Shown: positions 1 through 5,641 of the stretch, one piece after another
Numbering within the stretch: the first letter of the stretch is position 1
Layout: every line of letters begins with the position of its first letter
DNA from: ZC4RG20 sp964553875
GTDB lineage: Bacteria > Pseudomonadota > Gammaproteobacteria > Steroidobacterales > Rariloculaceae
DNA length: 12,999 bases
Reading direction: 5' to 3'
Assembly: GCA_964553875.1 (NCBI GenBank)
Contig: CAZKNH010000114.1
Location: forward strand, 1-12,999
The notes under the pieces: model-generated
Seen by the model: only the letters and a program-made list of their open reading frames with translations
Told to the model about the DNA's origin: nothing
Databases searched by the model: none
Translations under genes and position numbers: made by a program

Positions 1-247
1 GCCGCAGGATGTCGCCGGCCCACGCCTCGGCGCTCTGCAGATAGAGCAGGCCCTGATCCGACGCGATCGCGGCGAGCGTCCGTCGCTGGTCGAGCGTCGC
101 ATTCCACATCAGGTTCACGGCGATGAGCGTGCCCAGCGCGACGACGAGCATCGCCGTGACGACCGCGACGCCGCGCTGCCGTCCAGCGCTCGTCGCCGCG
201 CGCGAAACGCGGAGGTGACCTTGGGTGATGTCGGTGTGCGTGCTCAT
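1..247 (-). CDS. gspK: GspK, type II secretion minor pseudopilin (partial; C-terminal part outside window)
   Basis: Only the first 82 codons are inside the window. The ATG at 247 overlaps the gspJ stop as ATGA. The visible protein has a 25-residue pre-sequence ending Gln-Arg-Gly, followed by a hydrophobic helix (VAVVTAMLVVALGTLIAVN). The next segment reads LMWNATLDQRRTL and contains an AEAWA motif, both typical of GspK. Position +5 after the predicted prepilin-peptidase cut is Thr rather than the Glu of the other pseudopilins; lack of that Glu is a family hallmark of GspK. In known systems GspK forms a tip complex with GspI and GspJ on the periplasmic pseudopilus. It is last of the visible G-H-I-J-K run and translationally coupled to gspJ. 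The globular domain and its calcium site cannot be checked here. Confidence 0.9.
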   Translation of the reverse strand, partial: MSTHTDITQGHLRVSRAATSAGRQRGVAVVTAMLVVALGTLIAVNLMWNATLDQRRTLAAIASDQGLLYLQSAEAWAGDILR

Positions 248-858
248 CCCGCGCTCGTCTCCACGAGCCGCCAGATTCGTCCGTAGCCCTCGATCTCGAT
301 CGCGAACTCGACCGCGCGGGGTCGCAGCACGAGCCGCCGTGCGTCCTGCACGTCGAGCGGGGGCCACTCCACGTGCCACTCTCCGTTCGCATCGAGGAAG
401 CGGATCTCGACGTTCACGACGCCATCGAGAAGCTCCTGGCGCAGCGGGGGCGTCGACAAGAGCCGGTCGACGACGGGCCAGTGATAGCGGACGAGCTTGT
501 CGTCCTCGAAGTCGTACGCGACGCGCATGACCGAGCCGCGACGGAAGCCCGCGGGATTCGCCCAGCCGCCGCGCGAGAACTCGACCGCGAACGGCGCATT
601 CACCGTCGCGAGCACGCTCGGTTGGTGGCCTTCGCCGAGCTCGTTCCGCACCGGCCTCGGGTGGATCTGTGCGAGGTCCTGCGCGAACACGCGCACCGCG
701 AGCTGGATCTCGCGCCAGCGCTCGCTGTGCTCGCGGGCGATCTCCTGCTGACGGATCACGCGCGTCAGGCCGGTGAACGCGAGGACGCCGATGATCGCGA
801 CGATCGCCATCGCGACGAGCAGCTCGATCAGCGTGAAACCCGCGATCCTTCTTCTCAT
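244..858 (-). CDS. gspJ: GspJ, type II secretion minor pseudopilin
   Basis: This is a 204-residue pseudopilin. It begins with the short class-III leader MRRRIAG, then FTLIELLVAMAIVAIIGVLA; prepilin peptidase should cut after Gly7, leaving Phe +1 and Glu12 at +5. The body carries GspJ features: an RQQEIAREHSERWREIQ helix, a FAQDLAQ segment and a C-terminal half ending FAIEIEGYGRIWRLVE. Length is normal for the family. In known systems GspJ joins GspI and GspK in the tip of the inner-membrane-anchored pseudopilus. The ATG at 858 lies in a 4-base overlap with gspI, and its own stop overlaps the gspK start. The reading frame stays open much further upstream, but that part lies inside gspI and has no leader, so the ATG just before the hydrophobic helix is chosen. 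Confidence 0.93.
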   Translation of the reverse strand: MRRRIAGFTLIELLVAMAIVAIIGVLAFTGLTRVIRQQEIAREHSERWREIQLAVRVFAQDLAQIHPRPVRNELGEGHQPSVLATVNAPFAVEFSRGGWANPAGFRRGSVMRVAYDFEDDKLVRYHWPVVDRLLSTPPLRQELLDGVVNVEIRFLDANGEWHVEWPPLDVQDARRLVLRPRAVEFAIEIEGYGRIWRLVETSAG

Positions 859-1292
859 CCGCCCGCTCCAGAGCGCGGCGGCAGCCACTCGGGCGGCGGG
901 AAGCCGCGCGGCGGGGGCGGCTCGATGAGGGCCATCATTTGATGGATCGTGCGATCCGGCTGCTCCGAGAGGTACACATACACGTCGACGCGGCGCAGGT
1001 TCTCGACGTCGGTCTCGGAGACCTCGGTACGCACCCGCCAGTACCGCCCCGCGAATTCGATTTCCTCCTCGTCGTCGCCGATCGCGGGCCACGTCGGCGC
1101 AATCGCGAGCTCCGTCAGTTTGTTGGAGGCGATCCAGCTCGCGACGGTCTTCTCCTCGATGATCGCCGCACCGATCGCGTATCGGCTGAGCTGCGCATGC
1201 ACGGCCGTCATGCCGACTGCGACGATCACGAGCGCGACCATGACCTCGATCAGCGTGAAGCCGCGGTGCGTCCGGCAGAGCTCAACGCCCAT
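855..1292 (-). CDS. gspI: GspI, type II secretion minor pseudopilin
   Basis: The 145-residue product has the leader MGVELCRTHRG followed by FTLIEVMVALVIVAVGMTA; the predicted cut is after Gly11 and Glu16 falls at +5. The downstream segment with EEKTVASWIASNKLTEL and a later FAGRYWRVRTEV strand is the standard GspI pattern (the family has AxWxAxN followed by a W-containing strand). GspI nucleates the GspI-J-K tip complex of the pseudopilus. The protein ends in a proline-rich tail (residues 124-145, EPPPPRGFPPPEWLPP then RSGAGG) beyond the usual C-terminus. That stretch runs into the overlap with gspJ. The start overlaps the end of gspH by 11 bases, so translation is probably coupled. Confidence 0.93.
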   Translation of the reverse strand: MGVELCRTHRGFTLIEVMVALVIVAVGMTAVHAQLSRYAIGAAIIEEKTVASWIASNKLTELAIAPTWPAIGDDEEEIEFAGRYWRVRTEVSETDVENLRRVDVYVYLSEQPDRTIHQMMALIEPPPPRGFPPPEWLPPRSGAGG

Positions 1293-1899
1293 CGCGCACG
1301 TCCTTCGTGATCGTCAGCATCCCCGAGAGGTCGGCGCTCACCGTGATCCGCGCGTCGATCGACTCCTGCAGGAAGGTCGCCTCGAAAGGCGTCATCTCGC
1401 CGCTCGACAGGATCATCACCTGGGGCTGCGGAGCGTCATCGCCATCATCGTCGTCGTCGTCATCGTCGGATCGGAGCGACGCGGGATCCACGACGAGGCT
1501 GCGGTCCTCGACCAGCAGCTCCTCGAGCTCGATGGCCTTGTCGAACTCTCGAGCACCGAGCAGCGCGTCGCCGGGCGGCTCGGTCCAGCGCCCGGTTTGA
1601 TAGTCGAAGACGTAGAACCGGTACCCCGTCGGCACGAACAGGATCGCGTGCTCGCGGGACTGCATGATCGATTCCTCGCGCGCGAGCTCGATCAGGCTCG
1701 CAAGCCGCCGCGCCTCGCGCTCGAGCTCCCGGTCCGCCCGCACGGTGCCGGTCGAAATGAGCACGGCGCCGGCGAGCAGACCGATGATCGTGACGACGAC
1801 GAGCAGCTCGAGCAGCGTGAAACCGCCCGAACGGCGGCCTTCCGCCGCTGCTCTTCCGGGCCTCGCGTCAGTTGAGGTCCCAGATGCCGATGTCCGCAT
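1282..1899 (-). CDS. gspH: GspH, type II secretion minor pseudopilin with poly-aspartate loop
   Basis: This 205-residue pseudopilin has a 26-residue basic leader ending Arg-Ser-Gly-Gly, then FTLLELLVVVTIIGLLAGAV; Glu31 is +5 after a cut following Gly26. A helix with AREESIMQSREHAI and the strand YRFYVFDYQTGRW match GspH, as does LSSGEMTPFEATF near residues 164-177. Between these lies an acidic run: eight Asp (145-152), Gly, then two more Asp. GspH lies between the major pseudopilin GspG and the tip. The ATG at 1899 is the only standard start before the helix; it lies 32 bases inside gspG and is preceded by an AAGG about 6-7 bases upstream. The long overlap suggests coupling to gspG. Confidence 0.92.
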   Translation of the reverse strand: MRTSASGTSTDARPGRAAAEGRRSGGFTLLELLVVVTIIGLLAGAVLISTGTVRADRELEREARRLASLIELAREESIMQSREHAILFVPTGYRFYVFDYQTGRWTEPPGDALLGAREFDKAIELEELLVEDRSLVVDPASLRSDDDDDDDDGDDAPQPQVMILSSGEMTPFEATFLQESIDARITVSADLSGMLTITKDVRDGR

Positions 1900-2326
1900 C
1901 GGGACCTTCGCCGCCGGGCTGTCCGTCTCGGCCCAGCGAGTAGAGGTCGTATTCGCCGCGCTGCCCGGGATACCTGTACTGATAAGGGTTGCCCCACGGA
2001 TCGCGGGGGAGCTGGCAACGCTCGAGGTAACAGCGGGGATTCCAGTTCGGCGCCGCGGCTTCGCCCGGATTCTGCACCAGCGCCGTCAGCCCGTGCTCGT
2101 TGCTCGGGAAGCGGCCGTTGTCGAGGTAGTACAGATGCAGCGCGGACTCGATGCCGCGCAGATCGCTCTTCACGCGCGTGAGGTTCCCCCTGTCGACCTG
2201 ACCGAGAAGCTGCGGGCCGATGATGGCCGCGAGCAGCCCGATGATGACGACCACGACCATGATCTCGACCAGCGTGAAGCCGCGCTCGGCTCGTCGCGAT
2301 CGCCGCGTTGCTGCGTTTGCGCTCAT
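1868..2326 (-). CDS. gspG: GspG, type II secretion major pseudopilin
   Basis: This is a 152-residue major pseudopilin. Its leader MSANAATRRSRRAERG is followed by FTLVEIMVVVVIIGLLAAII, with Glu21 at +5. The body has the classic GspG order: RVKSDLRGIESALHLYYLDNGRFPS, GLTALVQNP, then PRDPWGNPYQY and DLYSLGRDGQPGGEGPDADIGIWD. The C-terminal Asp-rich loop is the known calcium-binding site of GspG. Two cysteines (99 and 104) sit just before the PRDPWGNPY motif, which is unusual. GspG polymerises into the periplasmic pseudopilus. The frame is open far upstream, but the ATG at 2326 is supported by an AAGGAG at 2339-2344 and by the leader. It is the first gene of the minus-strand run; gspE and gspF are not upstream of it here. 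Confidence 0.95.
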   Translation of the reverse strand: MSANAATRRSRRAERGFTLVEIMVVVVIIGLLAAIIGPQLLGQVDRGNLTRVKSDLRGIESALHLYYLDNGRFPSNEHGLTALVQNPGEAAAPNWNPRCYLERCQLPRDPWGNPYQYRYPGQRGEYDLYSLGRDGQPGGEGPDADIGIWDLN

Positions 2327-2437
2327 ACTCGTATTTTGCTCCTTCCGGTTCGGCGCTCCGGAGCCCGTGAGCGCTGGGCGCCCGCGGGACGGGGGTGGAC
2401 GCCAGCCCGGAAGATAACACAACACTTGGAGGTGTTC
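2327..2437. promoter_or_regulatory. Divergent intergenic region between gspG and rhombosortase
   Basis: This 111-base gap separates two divergent starts, so it must hold the promoters of both the pseudopilin operon and the rhombosortase unless either is read from elsewhere. On the minus strand AAGGAG (2339-2344) lies 12 bases from the gspG ATG. On the plus strand GGAGG (2428-2432) lies 5 bases from the GTG at 2438. I found only weak -10-like hexamers (GATAAC at 2413-2418 plus strand; TTATCT around 2412-2417 minus strand) with no convincing -35 partner. The middle is very GC-rich with short self-complementary pieces. Confidence 0.5.
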
Positions 2438-3064
2438 GTGGACGAAACACCGGCCCGGGCTGCGTTTTCTGTCGCTGTTCGACAACGGTTCGGCCCGTGG
2501 GTGCCCGTGCTGGCGCTCGCCTTGGTTGCGACGCTCGCTGCGCTCGGCGGCGATCTCGTGCGCGACGCGCTCCGTTACGAGCGCGGCGCGCTCGAGGCCG
2601 GCGAGGGATGGCGGCTCCTGACCGCGCACATCGTGCATCTCGGCTGGGGGCACCTCGCGATGAATCTCGCCGCGCTCGGCCTGATCCGGCTGATCGTCGC
2701 CGACGCCTTCTCGACGGCCGATTGGATCGCCGCGGCCGTCGTCTCGGCCGTCGGCATCGATCTCGGCCTGTACGTGCTCTCGCCGGGCGTCGACTGGTAC
2801 GTCGGGCTCTCCGGCGTGCTGCATGGGCTGATCGCGGCGGCCGCGCTGACGCTGCTTCGGGTGCAGCCCGCGGTCGGTGCGCTGCTCGGCGGCGGCGTGC
2901 TGCTCAAGCTTCTCGTCGAGCAGGGTGTGGGGCCGCTGCCGTTGTCCGAGTCCGCGGCGGGCGGCCCCGTGATCGCCGAGGCGCATCTCTACGGCGCCGC
3001 GGCGGGCGCCGTATACGGGGCGCTGCGGGCGGCGTCGCGACGCAACGCGCCGGCGCCGCTATAA
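2438..3064 (+). CDS. rrtA: Rhombosortase (GlyGly-CTERM-processing rhomboid-family intramembrane serine protease)
   Basis: This 208-residue polytopic membrane protein has a rhomboid core. A His-x3-Asn motif (H72 to N76 in WGHLAMNLAA) is followed by the catalytic serine motif GLSG (S125) in YVGLSGVLHGL. The catalytic histidine is H183 in EAHLYGAAAG. The short GLSGVLHG and AHLYG forms are characteristic of the rhombosortase branch rather than GlpG-type rhomboids. The family cleaves the C-terminal GlyGly-CTERM anchor of certain exoproteins handled by type II secretion, which fits its head-to-head position with gspG. GTG 2438 is chosen because GGAGG lies 5 bases upstream; GTG 2432 and TTG 2426 are alternatives. 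Family assignment is strong; the substrate is unknown, since no GlyGly-CTERM protein lies in the window. Confidence 0.85.
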   Translation: MDETPARAAFSVAVRQRFGPWVPVLALALVATLAALGGDLVRDALRYERGALEAGEGWRLLTAHIVHLGWGHLAMNLAALGLIRLIVADAFSTADWIAAAVVSAVGIDLGLYVLSPGVDWYVGLSGVLHGLIAAAALTLLRVQPAVGALLGGGVLLKLLVEQGVGPLPLSESAAGGPVIAEAHLYGAAAGAVYGALRAASRRNAPAPL

Positions 3065-3065
3065 T
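3060..3065 (+). promoter_or_regulatory. Consensus -10 hexamer (TATAAT) ahead of fabG
   Basis: A perfect TATAAT overlaps the rhombosortase stop codon, in otherwise very GC-rich sequence. It would put a transcription start near 3072, 12 or 27 bases before the two possible fabG ATGs. No good -35 hexamer is seen at 16-18 bases, so this is only a candidate sigma-70 element. It would let fabG be transcribed independently of rrtA. Confidence 0.35.
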
Positions 3066-3083
3066 CGCCGCGCCTGCCACAGC

Positions 3084-3869
3084 ATGGTCAGACTCCAAAT
3101 GGATTTATCGGCTTTACAACCATGGCCCGGCATCGCCGGGCGGGTCGCGCTCGTGACGGGCGCAACACGCGGCATTGGCCAGGCGATCGCGGAGGCGCTC
3201 GGCCGACAGGGCGCGACGGTCGTCGGCACCGCGACCACCGAGGAAGGGGCCGCGGCGATCACGAGCCGCTTCGCGGAGCTCGGCCTCGCGGGACGAGGTA
3301 TCGTGATGCGGGTCGATGACGCGGCGTCCGTCGATGCGGCGCTTCAGGAGATCGAAGCCCGTGAGGGCGCACCGACGATCCTCGTGAACAACGCCGGCGT
3401 GACCCGCGACAATCTGCTGATGCGCATGAAGCCCGAGGAGTGGGACGAGGTCATCTCCACGAACCTCTCGTCCGTGTATCGGGTCTGCAAGGCGTGCGTC
3501 CGCGGCATGATGAAGGCGAGGCAGGGCGCGATCGTGAACATCGCGTCGGTCGTCGGCCTTTCCGGCAATCCCGGCCAGACGAATTACGCGGCTGCGAAGG
3601 CCGGCATGATCGGCTTCACGAAATCGCTTGCACGGGAGCTCGCGTCGCGCAACATCACCGTCAACGTCGTCGCTCCCGGCTTCATCGACACGGACATGAC
3701 CCGCGCGCTCGACGACCGCCAGGTGGAGCAGCTGCGGGCGCAGATTCCTTCCGGACGCCTCGGTACTCCCGCGGACGTCGCCGCCGCGGTGGTGTTTCTC
3801 GTCTCCGAAGCGGGCAATTACATCACGGGCGAAACGCTGAACGTCAACGGCGGTCTTTACATGGGCTAG
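3084..3869 (+). CDS. fabG: 3-oxoacyl-[acyl-carrier-protein] reductase FabG
   Basis: FabG carries out the NADPH-dependent reduction of 3-oxoacyl-ACP to 3-hydroxyacyl-ACP in type II fatty acid synthesis. The 261-residue product is a classical short-chain dehydrogenase. It has the cofactor loop TGATRGIG (25-32), NNAG (102-105), and the tetrad Asn127, Ser155, Tyr168 and Lys172 in YAAAK. The NVNGGLYMG C-terminus is typical of FabG. It is about 17 residues longer at the N-terminus than E. coli FabG. An in-frame ATG at 3099 would shorten the extension by five residues; neither start has a clear ribosome site. The first codons are AT-rich, as often seen at true starts in GC-rich genomes. acpP follows after a 183-base leader. 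The usual upstream partner fabD is absent here, replaced by the rhombosortase. Confidence 0.95.
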   Translation: MVRLQMDLSALQPWPGIAGRVALVTGATRGIGQAIAEALGRQGATVVGTATTEEGAAAITSRFAELGLAGRGIVMRVDDAASVDAALQEIEAREGAPTILVNNAGVTRDNLLMRMKPEEWDEVISTNLSSVYRVCKACVRGMMKARQGAIVNIASVVGLSGNPGQTNYAAAKAGMIGFTKSLARELASRNITVNVVAPGFIDTDMTRALDDRQVEQLRAQIPSGRLGTPADVAAAVVFLVSEAGNYITGETLNVNGGLYMG

Positions 3870-3888
3870 GCATCCGAGTAAAGGACCG

Positions 3889-3902
3889 AAATTCTTGAAT
3901 TT
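3889..3902. repeat. Short AT-rich inverted repeat after fabG
   Basis: AAATTC and GAATTT form a perfect 6-base inverted repeat around a 2-base centre, starting 20 bases after the fabG stop. It stands out as an AT-rich island. The 2-base centre is too small for an RNA hairpin without opening the inner pair, so it is more plausibly a DNA-level protein site or chance than a terminator. Confidence 0.3.
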
Positions 3903-3959
3903 GCTTGCATAAATCGGGCCCTAGAGACCGCCGAAACGCGGTCACGCCGGTCGCAACCG

Positions 3960-3991
3960 TTGTAGAATGGCCCGCATGATTTCAATACAAT
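3960..3991 (+). promoter_or_regulatory. Candidate acpP promoter region
   Basis: The 183 bases between fabG and acpP contain two -10-like hexamers, TAGAAT (3963-3968) and TACAAT (3986-3991, five of six consensus bases). TTGTAG at 3960 is a poor -35 for the second, with 20-base spacing. A dedicated acpP promoter after fabG is known in E. coli, so one is expected here. If TACAAT is used, transcription starts near 3998 and the hairpin at 4004-4025 lies in the untranslated leader. Confidence 0.4.
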
Positions 3992-4003
3992 ACGCGCCAC
4001 GCC

Positions 4004-4025
4004 GGCCGGACCAATTGGTCCGGCC
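4004..4025 (+). repeat. Perfect palindrome/hairpin in the acpP leader
   Basis: GGCCGGACC, AATT, GGTCCGGCC form a perfect 22-base palindrome. As RNA this is a 9-bp, almost all-GC stem with a four-base loop. It ends 27 bases before the acpP ATG and 11 bases before the GAGGGG ribosome site (4037-4042). No U-run follows, so it is not a standard intrinsic terminator. It could stabilise or attenuate the acpP message, or be a dyad operator. Confidence 0.6.
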
Positions 4026-4052
4026 TGTCAATTAATGAGGGGTTTCAGAGAC

Positions 4053-4295
4053 ATGAGCAGCGTCGAAGACCAGGTTCGGGGAATCATTGCCGAGCAGTTG
4101 GGAGTCAAGGCCGACGAGATCAGAAACGATGCGTCGTTCGTCGACGACCTGGGCGCCGATTCCTTGGATACGGTGGAGCTCGTGATGGCTTTGGAGGAGG
4201 AGTTCGAAACCGAAATTCCGGACGAGGACGCTGAAAAGATCACGACTGTTCAGCAAGCCATCGACTACATCCTGGCCAAGAAGAACGAATCCTAA
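4053..4295 (+). CDS. acpP: Acyl carrier protein
   Basis: This is the 80-residue acidic carrier of growing acyl chains in fatty acid synthesis. Ser37 in GADSLDTVELVMALEEEF is the attachment site for 4'-phosphopantetheine. Length, acidity and helix pattern are standard. The ATG at 4053 gives the usual MSSVEDQV start and has GAGGGG 10 bases upstream. An in-frame ATG at 4035 lies before the ribosome site and would add an unusual six-residue extension, so it is rejected. acpP lies between fabG and fabF, its partner enzymes. The preceding leader carries candidate -10 boxes and a strong hairpin, suggesting separate, high-level or regulated expression. Confidence 0.98.
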   Translation: MSSVEDQVRGIIAEQLGVKADEIRNDASFVDDLGADSLDTVELVMALEEEFETEIPDEDAEKITTVQQAIDYILAKKNES

Positions 4296-4346
4296 GCCCG
4301 CCTGGTACGTTGATCTCATCTCTCTCCTGAACAGAGGGCCAAGCGC

Positions 4347-5588
4347 GTGGCGAAGCGACGAGTCGTAATCACAGGACTCGGGCTGATCTCTCCCGTCGGT
4401 AACACCGTAAGCGAAGGCTGGCGAAACGTTCGCGACGGCAAGAGCGGCATTCGGCCGATCGAGTCTTTCGACGTCTCGGCGTTCTCCACGCGTTTCGCGG
4501 GCACGATCGTCGATTTCGACGTGACCCAGTACATGGAGCCGAAGGAAGCACGCAAGTGCGATCCGTTCATTCACTTCGGCATCGCTGCGACGAAGCAGGC
4601 CATCGAGGACTCGGGAATCACGGTCACCGAGGCCAACGCGCATCGCATCGGCGTGATCATGGGGTCCGGAATCGGCGGCGTCGAGACGATCGAGGTCAAC
4701 CACGAGAAGTGGTTGAACAGCGGTCCGCGCAGAATCTCTCCTTTCTTCGTGCCGAGCAGCATCATCAACATGATCTCCGGTCATGTGTCGATCATGTACG
4801 GCATGAAGGGGCCGAATCTCGCGGTCGTCACGGCCTGCACGACGTCTACGCACTGCATCGGGCTCGCGGCCCGTCTGATTCAGTACGGCGAGGCGGACGT
4901 GATCTATGCCGGCGGCGCCGAGCATGCGATCACGCCGCTCGGGCTCGGCGGGTTCTGCGCGGCACGCGCACTTTCGCAGCGTAACGACGATCCGGCGCGT
5001 GCGAGCCGTCCTTGGGACAGGGACCGCGACGGCTTCGTGCTGTCCGACGGCGCGGGCTGCCTCGCGCTCGAGGAATACGAGCACGCGCGGGCACGCGGCG
5101 CGCAGATCTACGCGGAGCTCATCGGCTTCGGCATGAGCGGCGATGCGTTCCACATCACGGCGCCGTCCGAGCAAGGCGAGGGCGCACGCCTCTGCATGCA
5201 GAACGCGCTCGCCGATGCGCAGATCTCGCCTGACCAGGTCGGCTACATCAACGCTCACGGCACGTCGACGCCGCTCGGCGACGTCGCGGAGACTCTCGCG
5301 ATCAAGTCGACGTTCGGTGAGCACGCGAAGAAGCTCGCGGTCAGCTCGACGAAGTCGACGACGGGCCACATGATCGGCGCGGCGGGCGCGGCGGAAGCGA
5401 TCTTCACGATTCTCGCGTTGCGCGACCAGGTCATTCCGCCGACGATCAACCTCGAGAACCAGGATCCCGAATGTGATCTCGACTACACGCCGAACGAGGC
5501 GCGCGAGGCGAGGATCGAGATCGCGATTTCGAATTCCTTCGGCTTCGGCGGCACGAACGGAACGCTCGCGTTCAAGCGGTTCGCTTGA
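4347..5588 (+). CDS. fabF: 3-oxoacyl-[acyl-carrier-protein] synthase II FabF
   Basis: FabF condenses malonyl-ACP with acyl-ACP to extend fatty acids (KAS II). The 413-residue thiolase-fold protein has the catalytic Cys164 in VTACTTSTHC. His304 lies in NAHGTSTPLGD, Lys336 in SSTKS, and His341 in GHMIGAAGAAEA, giving the Cys-His-His set of elongating ketosynthases. The C-terminal NSFGFGGTNGTLAFKRF is typical of FabF. The start is GTG 4347, with AGAGGG 8 bases upstream. A 51-base gap separates it from acpP. Its TGA overlaps a possible TTG start of pabC, and all following genes up to pilZ are tightly packed. Confidence 0.98.
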   Translation: MAKRRVVITGLGLISPVGNTVSEGWRNVRDGKSGIRPIESFDVSAFSTRFAGTIVDFDVTQYMEPKEARKCDPFIHFGIAATKQAIEDSGITVTEANAHRIGVIMGSGIGGVETIEVNHEKWLNSGPRRISPFFVPSSIINMISGHVSIMYGMKGPNLAVVTACTTSTHCIGLAARLIQYGEADVIYAGGAEHAITPLGLGGFCAARALSQRNDDPARASRPWDRDRDGFVLSDGAGCLALEEYEHARARGAQIYAELIGFGMSGDAFHITAPSEQGEGARLCMQNALADAQISPDQVGYINAHGTSTPLGDVAETLAIKSTFGEHAKKLAVSSTKSTTGHMIGAAGAAEAIFTILALRDQVIPPTINLENQDPECDLDYTPNEAREARIEIAISNSFGFGGTNGTLAFKRFA

Positions 5589-5641
5589 CCCGCGTGAACG
5601 CTCCGGACGCGGAGCGGGCGCCGCGTGCTTCGGGGTTCGAC

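Noticed and set aside
2340..2400. Short GC palindromes (such as CTCCGGAG and GGGCGCCC) between gspG and rrtA
   Set aside because: Eight-base self-complementary words are common in DNA this GC-rich and are not arranged as a pair or repeat.
1664..2437. Long N-terminal extension of the rhombosortase frame across gspG and gspH
   Set aside because: It overlaps two certain genes on the other strand; the ribosome site at 2428-2432 and the start of the membrane domain support GTG 2438.
2327..2986. N-terminal extension of the gspG frame upstream of the ATG at 2326
   Set aside because: It runs opposite the rhombosortase, and pseudopilins need a short leader just before the hydrophobic helix, which ATG 2326 provides.
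4032..5369. 445-codon open frame antisense to acpP and fabF
   Set aside because: It lies wholly opposite two certain genes, is Arg/Asp/Ala-rich with no recognisable motif, and is the expected mirror of GC-biased third codon positions.
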